Assembly: GCA_036009105.1 (NCBI GenBank)
Contig: DASYMJ010000118.1
Location: 1 to 11,748, forward strand
From: JAFAVZ01 sp036009105
GTDB taxonomy: Bacteria; Acidobacteriota; Thermoanaerobaculia; Gp7-AA8
Reading direction: 5' to 3'
DNA length: 11,748 nucleotides
In this document: positions 1-5,557 of the stretch, piece by piece
Layout of the letters: every line of letters begins with the position of its first letter
How positions within the stretch are numbered: position 1 is the first letter of the stretch
Translations under genes and position numbers: made by a program
Notes under the pieces: model-generated
The model's input: the letters and a program-made list of their open reading frames with translations, nothing else
Database searches by the model: none
Told to the model about the DNA's origin: nothing

Positions 1-87
1 GTTCTCGCGGTCCTCGTCGTCGACGATGATCACGAGCTCCCCACGGCGGTAAAGCTCGGCTGCTTCTTCCACGGTTGCGAAAGGCAT
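1..87 (-). CDS. ribB: 3,4-dihydroxy-2-butanone 4-phosphate synthase (RibB or RibBA), N-terminal fragment
   Basis: The first 29 residues of a gene that runs off the left edge. They contain GELVIIVDDEDREN, the N-terminal signature of DHBP synthase. This enzyme converts ribulose 5-phosphate to 3,4-dihydroxy-2-butanone 4-phosphate plus formate in cytosolic riboflavin synthesis. The acidic DDEDREN stretch belongs to the metal- and substrate-binding loop of the family. The start is the ATG at 85-87, preceded by MPFATVEEAAEL-type residues typical of the family's first helix. It begins 5 bp after the stop of the upstream GWxTD gene, so it is probably co-transcribed with that cluster. No strong Shine-Dalgarno sequence is visible, which suggests translational coupling. 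Whether the protein is RibB alone or the bifunctional RibBA (with GTP cyclohydrolase II) cannot be told from this fragment. Confidence 0.88.
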   Translation of the reverse strand, partial: MPFATVEEAAELYRRGELVIIVDDEDREN

Positions 88-92
88 GATGG

Positions 93-1142
93 TCACTCGA
101 TTCTGAAATCCTGGGTCAAATTGTATGTCTGCTTCGCCGCCGGGTCCTCCACCGAGACGGAAAATCGGTACTGGCCTGCCTCGAAATCGGAAAGTGCCAG
201 CGCGCCCCGCACGATGCTGCACCCCGGAAGAGCGCGGATCGGCTCCGGCGTCATCTCCTCGGCCGGCGCTCTCATGACCCCGCCCGCGCCGCTGATGGCG
301 ATCGCCACCCTGACGTCGCCCTCCAGCTCCATGGCCCGGCACAGCTGAAACACGTAGCCCAGATCCTCTGATTTCTGAAACGTCGCCTGCGCCGTCAGCG
401 TGGCGAACGGGTCATTGCCGCTCTGCGGCTGGATCCGGGCCACGTCCGTCACGAGCAGCAGCTGCTTTGCGCCGTCGAGCACCGGCACGGCCATGGCGGA
501 GATGCGCCCCTTCTTCGGCGCGTCCTTCGCGACGGCATAGCCGAACGAGCGCGGCTTCGCGTCGACTCCGCCGTGCAGCGCCCATTCCGGCGCGGCGGTG
601 AGCTCGCCATGGATCACGTTGCGCTCCACGACCGTGGTCATGGTGCCGAACGCGTTGGAGAGCTGCGGATCGATCATCAGCTCGTGGGTGACCGGGTCCT
701 CGATGAAGACGATCGGCTTTACCACGCCGACGCTCCCCGCCACCCCCGCGTCATAGACGAACTGCGTGGAGCGCCAGCGGCGGGAACGGTTGCGCTGGTA
801 CATCTTCTCCGGCGAGCGGAGCGCCTGCAGGGGCGGGCCGATGACGATGTAGACCCGGCCCATGTCGGACATCGCGCCGCGCTTGCGGTCGGTGCGGAAC
901 TGGCGGTCGGCCGAGGCCACCCGCCGGTCGAACTCCTCCTTGAATTCGTTGCGCTCGGTGCCCGGCGTCGGATCGCGGCGGGCCCAGAAGAGGTCGACGA
1001 AGTCGTTCGCCTCCTGGTCCGTCCGCAGCTGGCCCCAGGCGCGCTCCTCCTCGTGCGTCATCAGCCACTGCGCCGGCCCTTTCCCCCACTCCTGCACGTT
1101 GGCGGAGAGCGCGGCGAACAACCAGGCGATGACCCAGCGCAT
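93..1142 (-). CDS. GWxTD-domain secreted protein (third copy, 349 aa)
   Basis: A member of the GWxTD-domain family, envelope proteins of unknown function. Residues 1-14 form a short hydrophobic signal sequence (RWVIAWLFAALSA). The GWxTD domain follows at about residues 16-110: GKGPAQWLMT, FWARRDPTPGT at 52-62, and the eponymous motif in the altered form GAMSD at 89-93, then a GRVYIVIGPP strand. A C-terminal beta-rich domain (about 220-349) has Cys268 and Cys308, matching a Cys pair in the neighbouring 388-aa paralogue, and ends in QDFRIE. The ATG at 1140-1142 directly abuts the TAG of the 89-aa ORF upstream. A good Shine-Dalgarno GGAGG at 1151-1155, 8 nt before the ATG, lies inside that ORF's last codons. 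The family assignment is secure; the biochemical role is not known. Confidence 0.88.
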   Translation of the reverse strand: MRWVIAWLFAALSANVQEWGKGPAQWLMTHEEERAWGQLRTDQEANDFVDLFWARRDPTPGTERNEFKEEFDRRVASADRQFRTDRKRGAMSDMGRVYIVIGPPLQALRSPEKMYQRNRSRRWRSTQFVYDAGVAGSVGVVKPIVFIEDPVTHELMIDPQLSNAFGTMTTVVERNVIHGELTAAPEWALHGGVDAKPRSFGYAVAKDAPKKGRISAMAVPVLDGAKQLLLVTDVARIQPQSGNDPFATLTAQATFQKSEDLGYVFQLCRAMELEGDVRVAIAISGAGGVMRAPAEEMTPEPIRALPGCSIVRGALALSDFEAGQYRFSVSVEDPAAKQTYNLTQDFRIE

Positions 1143-1412
1143 CTACCGGACCTCCAGCTCCCGTGCGAGCTCGCAGATCTGCCAGTCGTTCCGCGGTATC
1201 GCGCCACGGACCGTGACCCGCATCGCTTCCGGCAACGGCTCGTCCATCGGCGCGCTCATCTCTTCTTGCCCGCCGCGGATGTGCAGCGTCAGCTTCACGC
1301 TGTCGCCGGAAGCCGCCTTCCGGCAGAGCTGGGACGCATAGCTCTTCGCGAACAGCTGCTTGCCGGTGAGGCCGGCGAACGGAGAAAGGGCGGTGAGGAG
1401 ATGCATCCTCAC
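1143..1412 (-). CDS. 89-aa GWxTD-family C-terminal-domain remnant or mini-paralogue
   Basis: This ORF resembles only the C-terminal domain of its neighbours. Its YASQLCRKAASGDSVKLT matches YAFQLCRNAASDDNVKVT in the 388-aa protein. EMSAP followed by VRGAIPRNDWQ matches NMSAP followed by VRAALPLADFE. The GWxTD domain and roughly the last 15 residues of the family are missing. The N-terminus (MHLLTALSPFAGL) could act as a weak signal peptide or be what remains of the PFATLT-type segment seen in the 349-aa paralogue. The start is uncertain: GTG at 1410-1412 or ATG at 1404-1406, with no well-spaced Shine-Dalgarno for either. One Cys (C30) of the family pair is kept and its partner is replaced by Arg65. 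The 59 bp between this ORF and the upstream gene hold no further recognisable GWxTD sequence. It is either a decaying duplicate or a functional short derivative. Confidence 0.6.
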   Translation of the reverse strand: MRMHLLTALSPFAGLTGKQLFAKSYASQLCRKAASGDSVKLTLHIRGGQEEMSAPMDEPLPEAMRVTVRGAIPRNDWQICELARELEVR

Positions 1413-1471
1413 CGCAAAGACGAGGAAACCGGCGCCGGATTACCGCGGCCGGCTTCCATCGTCATCGACGC

Positions 1472-2638
1472 TCACTGAACCTTGAAGTCCTGCCCCATGT
1501 TGTACGACTTGCCGCCGTCGTCCACGGTCAGCTCGAGGTGGTAGTCGCCCGCCTCGAAATCGGCCAGCGGCAGCGCGGCGCGCACCACGTAGCAGGCCGA
1601 AGAAGCCTTGATCTGCTCCGGCGTCATGTCCTCCGGCGGAGCGGACATGTTCACCTGATGGTTGCCCGCCGTGCCGGTCACCTTCATCGTGACCTTCACG
1701 TTGTCGTCCGAGGCGGCGTTGCGGCAGAGCTGGAAGGCGTAGCCGAGCTCCTCGCTCCTGGAGAAGGTGGAGTTGGAAGAGAGCGCGCCGAGCGGATCGC
1801 CGCCCGACATCGGCTTCACCTCGACCGTCACGTTCTTGAGCAGCATCAGGCGCGAGGGGCCCGGATCGCCCGTCACGATCGGGGTCGCCGGCGCGGGGAT
1901 CACGCCCTTGCCGGGGATGAACTTGGTGACCACGACATTCTTGCGGCCCGCTTCCAGGCCGCCCTTCAGCGCCCACGGCGGCACCGCGGTCAGCTCCGGA
2001 TTCACCAGCGCCTTCTGCGACATGGCGGCCAGCGCGCCGAACGGGTTGCCCTGCTGCGGATCGAGCTTGTACTCGTGCGAGTAGCCATCCTCGATGAAGG
2101 TGATGGTGGGCCGCACCAGGCCCACCGCGACGTAGTTGTCATACGTGAACTGCGTCTTGCCGGTAGTACGGGTCACGACCTTGCCGCCCACCGAGTCTCC
2201 GCCCGGCGTATCACTGCCCATGATGCTGTCCGGATCGGAGGCGCCGCCCTGGGTCAGGCCCATCTCCGCGCCCTTGGCCAGGTTCGATTCCTTCGGCGGT
2301 CCGAGGATGACGAAGGCGCGGCCCATGTCCGTCATCGAGCCGCGCTTCTTGCCGTGCGCGAACGCCTTGTCGGCCGAGCGCACCCGCCCCTCGAACTCTT
2401 CCTTGAACTGATTGAACTCCGTGCCCGGCGTCGGATCGCGCCGGGCCCAGAAGAGATCGATGAACTCGCTGGCCGCCTTGTCGTCCTGGACCTGCGACCA
2501 GGCGCGCTGCTCGTCCCTCGTCATCAGCCACTGCACCGGACCCTTGCCCCACTCCTGATACTTCGCCGCGGGGGCCGCGAAAAGGGAGACGGAGAAAAAC
2601 AGCACCGCTGCTGCTACTGCAAGTCTGGGGGATGTCAT
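1472..2638 (-). CDS. GWxTD-domain secreted protein (second copy, 388 aa)
   Basis: A GWxTD-family protein with a clear Sec signal peptide at residues 1-25 (LAVAAAVLFFSVSLFAAPAA). The GWxTD domain spans about 26-118, with GKGPVQWLMT, FWARRDPTPGT at 63-73, GSMTD at 100-104 in place of GWxTD, and a strand ending ILGPP. A Gly-rich loop (about 128-160) precedes a FIED-containing segment. The C-terminal beta-rich domain (about 260-388) carries Cys305 and Cys349, which may form a disulfide in the periplasm. The ATG at 2636-2638 is 9 bp after the stop of the 526-aa gene. A GGAG at 2651-2654 lies 12 nt upstream, overlapping the end of that gene. Close paralogy to both flanking genes indicates local duplication. 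The function is not known. Confidence 0.9.
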   Translation of the reverse strand: MTSPRLAVAAAVLFFSVSLFAAPAAKYQEWGKGPVQWLMTRDEQRAWSQVQDDKAASEFIDLFWARRDPTPGTEFNQFKEEFEGRVRSADKAFAHGKKRGSMTDMGRAFVILGPPKESNLAKGAEMGLTQGGASDPDSIMGSDTPGGDSVGGKVVTRTTGKTQFTYDNYVAVGLVRPTITFIEDGYSHEYKLDPQQGNPFGALAAMSQKALVNPELTAVPPWALKGGLEAGRKNVVVTKFIPGKGVIPAPATPIVTGDPGPSRLMLLKNVTVEVKPMSGGDPLGALSSNSTFSRSEELGYAFQLCRNAASDDNVKVTMKVTGTAGNHQVNMSAPPEDMTPEQIKASSACYVVRAALPLADFEAGDYHLELTVDDGGKSYNMGQDFKVQ

Positions 2639-2647
2639 CCGGATGAT

Positions 2648-4228
2648 TTACTCCGCGACCTTGAAAGGCGCCTCGATGTCGAAGGTCTGCTTGGTGACCG
2701 TGTCCACCACGTGGATTTTCATGGTGTAGTCGCCGGGCTTGAAGCTGGCCAGCGGCAGCGACGCGCCCGCGATGTAGTGCCCCGCCACCCCCTTCGCCTC
2801 CTGCACATCCACCTCGGACAACGGGTTCTGCATCTTCACTTCCTTGCCGTCCGTCCGCTTGCCGTTCACCGCGATCTTCGCCTGCAGCTTCGGCGCTTTG
2901 GTGGTCTCGTCGAGGCCCGGGTTGCGCACCTCGTAGAAGTACCAGAGCTCGTCGGCCGGCTTGAAGGCGTTGTCGCTCTTCGGCACGACCTTCAAGCCGC
3001 CGAACGCGAACGGGTCGGTCGGCTTCTGGGCCTCGGTCATCGGATAGATGTTGTTCGAGAGGAGGAGCTTCGAAACACCCTCGGCGCTCTTGTCGAGGCC
3101 GGAGAGCTTGAGGTCGGTGGAGACGATGGAGACCGGCTTGCCGTCCTGGGCCAGACCGAAGGTGCCCTTGTAGGTGCCGGGCTGCAGCATCAGGCTCTTG
3201 GCGTAGTAGAGGTCGTCCCTGGAGGCGAGCAGCCTGGCCGGCTCCTCGTAGATCGCCACCGGCGTGCCCTGCGCGTCCTCGATCTGGCCGAAGAACGTGA
3301 GGTTGCTGTCCGCGGTCAGGCCCGCCATTTTTGGCACGTACAACTGCACCGGGACGAAGTAGTCGCCCGCCGGCGTGATGAACTCGCCGTACGAGACGTA
3401 CACGTTCTTGCCCCAGCTCGCGGCCTTGCCGGCGCGCATCTCATCGACGGCGGCGCGGAGGGCCTGCGTCTTGTAGGCGCCGATGGAAGGGGCGGCCGGA
3501 GCGGCAACCGCCACGCTCGGCGCAACGGCGGCGGCCGGAGCGGCAGCCATCGCGACGGCGGGCACCGGAACGCTCTTCAGGTCCGGCTGCGCCATCATGG
3601 CCTTGTTCACCCCTTCGAACAGGGAGATGTAGTCGGTGCGCGGCGTCCGCTCCAGCTTCCAGTCCTCGCTGCCGTACTGGTCGATGAACGCCAGCTCGAC
3701 GACCGGCGAGGTGATCGGCGCCGTCGTCTTCCCCTGATCGAAGAACCACACCATCTTCGGGCTGTAGCCCTGGATGGTGGTGGCCTGAGCGTCCTCGCTC
3801 GGAACGCCGCCGCCGGCGCCGATCGGCCGGTCCGGCTGCTGGATGGTCTTCGAGGGCTCGGAGCCGGAGCGCTGGATGCGGGAGGGGGAGCCCATGACGA
3901 TGAGGGCGTGGCCGCGGTCGCTCATGGAGCCGGCCGTGCGGCCGTGGGCGAAGTGGTCGTCGGCGTATTTCACGCGCGCCTCGAATTCATCCTTGAACTC
4001 GTTGATCGGCGTGCCGGCCGAGGGGTCGCGCCTGGCCCAGAAGAGATCGATGAAGGCCTGCGCCGCGGCGTCGTCCTTGATCGTCTTCCACTGCTTCGCC
4101 TCGTCTTTGGTCATGATCCACTGGGCCGGACCCTTGCCGAACTGGACGTACTGAGCGGAGAGGGCGAATGCGCTGGCGGCGGTGAACAGCAGCAGCATCG
4201 CAACCGCGAGTCGATGGGTCGTTTTCAT
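2648..4228 (-). CDS. GWxTD-domain secreted protein, long form (first copy, 526 aa)
   Basis: The start was set at the ATG 4226-4228 because GAGGAG lies 4 nt upstream; an in-frame TTG at 4240 would place that ribosome site inside the gene. Residues 1-23 form a Sec signal peptide (AVAMLLLFTAASAFA). The GWxTD domain (about 26-118) has FWARRDPSAGT at 63-73 and GSMSD at 100-104. An inserted Ser/Gly/Gln-rich stretch is followed by MVWFFDQG. An Ala/Pro/Val-rich linker (about 219-248) separates this from a larger C-terminal region (about 255-526). That region has beta-rich sequence such as SYGEFITPAGDYFVPVQLYV and ends with LPLASFKPGDYTMKI, matching the final domain of the shorter paralogues. The extra roughly 140 residues relative to them lie mostly in this C-terminal half, plausibly one additional beta-sandwich domain. 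It lies upstream of the other GWxTD genes. The function is not known. Confidence 0.9.
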   Translation of the reverse strand: MKTTHRLAVAMLLLFTAASAFALSAQYVQFGKGPAQWIMTKDEAKQWKTIKDDAAAQAFIDLFWARRDPSAGTPINEFKDEFEARVKYADDHFAHGRTAGSMSDRGHALIVMGSPSRIQRSGSEPSKTIQQPDRPIGAGGGVPSEDAQATTIQGYSPKMVWFFDQGKTTAPITSPVVELAFIDQYGSEDWKLERTPRTDYISLFEGVNKAMMAQPDLKSVPVPAVAMAAAPAAAVAPSVAVAAPAAPSIGAYKTQALRAAVDEMRAGKAASWGKNVYVSYGEFITPAGDYFVPVQLYVPKMAGLTADSNLTFFGQIEDAQGTPVAIYEEPARLLASRDDLYYAKSLMLQPGTYKGTFGLAQDGKPVSIVSTDLKLSGLDKSAEGVSKLLLSNNIYPMTEAQKPTDPFAFGGLKVVPKSDNAFKPADELWYFYEVRNPGLDETTKAPKLQAKIAVNGKRTDGKEVKMQNPLSEVDVQEAKGVAGHYIAGASLPLASFKPGDYTMKIHVVDTVTKQTFDIEAPFKVAE

Positions 4229-4232
4229 GCGT

Positions 4233-4238
4233 CTCCTC
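4233..4238 (-). promoter_or_regulatory. Shine-Dalgarno GAGGAG of the 526-aa GWxTD gene
   Basis: The minus strand reads GAGGAG, then ACGC, then ATG (4226-4228). This decides the start in favour of the ATG at 4228 over the upstream in-frame TTG at 4240. Confidence 0.8.
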
Positions 4239-4258
4239 AAATGGTTATGGGCGGGATT

Positions 4259-4283
4259 CTCTGCTTTCGTTCCGAAAACAGAG
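4259..4283 (-). promoter_or_regulatory. Strong intergenic hairpin between the 65-aa gene and the GWxTD genes
   Basis: An 11-bp inverted repeat (4259-4269 and 4273-4283) with a 3-nt loop. On the minus strand the arms are CUCUGUUUUCG and CGAAAGCAGAG, fully paired with a single G-U wobble. A second, weaker inverted repeat (AGGTC 4282-4286 and GACCT 4292-4296) abuts it on the upstream (higher-coordinate) side. No T-run follows on either strand, so a classical intrinsic terminator is unlikely. Its place in the 83-bp gap suggests an mRNA stability or processing element, an attenuator, or an operator for a dimeric regulator. The structure is read directly; the role is inferred. Confidence 0.55.
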
Positions 4284-4311
4284 GTCGCGGTGACCTATTC
4301 CTGTGGGACGC

Positions 4312-4509
4312 TCACTGCTGCTCGAAGTTCTCCATCTCGTCGTAGAGACGGTCCATCTCGGCGTCGATCTCCTCCTGTTTGAGCACGCCTTTGCGGACCA
4401 GCAGCGCGGCCAGGCTGTGCAGCAGGATGCCGTTCTCGATGATCATCTGCTCGATCTGTTCGTCGTACTCTTCGTCTTCGCCGTTGTCGTTGCGCTCGAT
4501 GTCGTCCAC
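4312..4509 (-). CDS. Small acidic conserved-looking protein (65 aa)
   Basis: A 65-residue cytosolic protein with no signal peptide or membrane segment. The N-terminus is very acidic (NDNGEDEEYDEQIEQ). A helical segment follows (IIENGILLHSLAALLVRKGVLKQEEIDAEM shape, about residues 23-52), and the C-terminus is again acidic. The GVLKQEEIDAEMDRL part resembles the 'pick the next stage, then helix' pattern of small helical adaptor-like proteins, but I do not recognise a named family. The GTG at 4507-4509 was chosen because a perfect AGGAGG sits 5 nt upstream. An in-frame ATG at 4536 would add nine residues, has no ribosome site and would bury that AGGAGG in the coding region. It is the first gene on this strand after the divergent promoter region and probably heads the GWxTD transcript, with a hairpin in between. 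Confidence 0.72.
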   Translation of the reverse strand: MDDIERNDNGEDEEYDEQIEQMIIENGILLHSLAALLVRKGVLKQEEIDAEMDRLYDEMENFEQQ

Positions 4510-4514
4510 CGTGA

Positions 4515-4520
4515 CCTCCT
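4515..4520 (-). promoter_or_regulatory. Shine-Dalgarno AGGAGG of the 65-aa gene
   Basis: The plus strand CCTCCT at 4515-4520 reads AGGAGG on the minus strand, 5 nt before the GTG at 4507-4509. It is the strongest ribosome site in the window and fixes the start of the 65-aa gene. Confidence 0.8.
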
Positions 4521-4534
4521 TCAAATGCGGCTGC

Positions 4535-4544
4535 ATCGTACAAT
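4535..4544. promoter_or_regulatory. Overlapping divergent -10-like elements
   Basis: On the plus strand TACAAT (4539-4544) differs from TATAAT at one position. It ends 10 nt before the ATG of the BMP lipoprotein gene, so transcription would begin close to or at the start codon. On the minus strand TACGAT (4535-4540) is a weaker -10 candidate, about 26 nt before the GTG of the 65-aa gene, leaving room for its AGGAGG. The two elements share bases, so the promoters would compete. No convincing -35 hexamer is seen for either. This 45-bp gap is the only place where promoters for both diverging transcripts could lie without entering coding sequence. Confidence 0.42.
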
Positions 4545-4554
4545 CGCGCCCGCC

Positions 4555-5556
4555 ATGAAGAAAAGCATTGTCCTCGTTGCGCTTCTAGCGTTTTTTTCCT
4601 GCGCAAAACACGAGGCCGCCACGCCTGCCGCCCCCGCTCCCGCTCCCGCCCCTCCCCCGCCGATGAAGGTCGGCCTCCTCACCCCCGGCTCCGTCAACGA
4701 CAACGGCTGGAACGCCATCGCCTGGGAAGGCTTGCAGCGGATCAAAAAGGAGCTGGGCGCCGAGATCTCCCACCAGGAGACGAAGACGCCGGCCGAGTTC
4801 GAGGAAGGCTTCCGTTCCTACGGCGCGAAAGGCTACGACCTCGCCTTCGGCCACGGCTTCGAGTTCCAGGACGCGGCGCTGAAAGCCGGCGCGCAGTACC
4901 CCAACACGGTGTTCATCACCACGTCCGGCAGCTCGGTGGCGAAGAACGTCTCCCCCATGGTCTTCGAGCTGGAGCAGGCCACCTACCTGCTCGGCATGAT
5001 CGCCGCCCGCGAGTCGAAGACCGGCAAGGCCGGCCTGGTGGGCGGCATCAAGCTGCCGTCCATCGACTCCACCTTCCTCGCCTTCAAGGCCGGCGCGCAC
5101 GCCGTGAATCCGAAGTTCGAAGTCAAGGAAATCTACACCGGGAACTTCGACGACCTCGGCGCCGCCCGCGTGGCCACGCTCTCGCTGGCGAACGCCGGCG
5201 CGGACTTCATCTTCCACCAGGCGAACGAAGCGGGCCGCGGCGTGTTCCAGGCCTGCCAGGAGCGCAAGCTCCGCTGCTTCGGCTCGAACAAGAACCAGAA
5301 CGACCTCGCCCCGGACGTGATCGTCGCCTCGGCCGTCCTCGACGTGCCGGGCGCGTTCTCGCACATGGCGAAGCTCGTCCACGACAGACAGTTCCAGCCG
5401 AAGGTGCACTGGCTGGGGATGAAGGACGGGATCGTCTCCCTGGCCTGGAACGAGAAGCTCAAGGGGACGCTCTCGCCGGCCACGGTGGCCGAGGTGGAGC
5501 AGATGGAGAAGAAGATCCGCGACGGCTCGTTCGCAGTGCCGCGCGGCAAGTTCTGA
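4555..5556 (+). CDS. BMP-family (PnrA-like) substrate-binding lipoprotein of an ABC importer
   Basis: A 333-aa extracytoplasmic binding lipoprotein, the ligand receptor of the importer encoded downstream. Residues 1-16 (KKSIVLVALLAFFSC) are a lipoprotein signal with Cys16 as the lipidated residue; Phe at -3 is atypical. A Pro/Ala-rich tether (about 22-36) leads to the mature domain, MKVGLLTPGSVNDNGWN (37-53), the N-terminal strand and ligand loop of the BMP family. AWEGLQRIKKELG, GFEFQDA and the LEQATYLLGMIAA helix (about 139-151) are also family hallmarks. The ATG at 4555 was chosen because it begins the signal peptide; the frame is open upstream but that stretch lies across the promoter region. 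No Shine-Dalgarno is visible, in keeping with a leaderless message. Nucleosides or purines are the likely ligands, from family knowledge and gene order. Confidence 0.92.
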   Translation: MKKSIVLVALLAFFSCAKHEAATPAAPAPAPAPPPPMKVGLLTPGSVNDNGWNAIAWEGLQRIKKELGAEISHQETKTPAEFEEGFRSYGAKGYDLAFGHGFEFQDAALKAGAQYPNTVFITTSGSSVAKNVSPMVFELEQATYLLGMIAARESKTGKAGLVGGIKLPSIDSTFLAFKAGAHAVNPKFEVKEIYTGNFDDLGAARVATLSLANAGADFIFHQANEAGRGVFQACQERKLRCFGSNKNQNDLAPDVIVASAVLDVPGAFSHMAKLVHDRQFQPKVHWLGMKDGIVSLAWNEKLKGTLSPATVAEVEQMEKKIRDGSFAVPRGKF

Positions 5557-5557
5557 C

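Noticed and set aside
88..142. An FMN riboswitch ahead of ribB
   Set aside because: Only 5 bp separate ribB from the preceding gene, so there is no leader to hold an RFN element.
573..1478. A 301-codon plus-strand frame opposite the 349-aa GWxTD gene and the 89-aa ORF
   Set aside because: Antisense shadow with no motif. The opposing frame matches its paralogues at the protein level.
3480..3560. Repetitive GCGGCCGGAGCGG-like sequence considered as a DNA repeat
   Set aside because: It encodes the Ala/Pro-rich linker of the 526-aa protein; the repetition follows from low-complexity protein sequence.
1538..4345. A 935-codon open frame on the plus strand
   Set aside because: It is antisense to two well-supported GWxTD genes, is rich in Arg/His/Val/Leu as expected of a high-GC shadow frame, and shows no domain motif.
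4303..4554. An upstream extension of the BMP lipoprotein ORF
   Set aside because: It runs antisense through the 65-aa gene and the promoter region and would place the lipoprotein signal peptide 84 residues into the protein.
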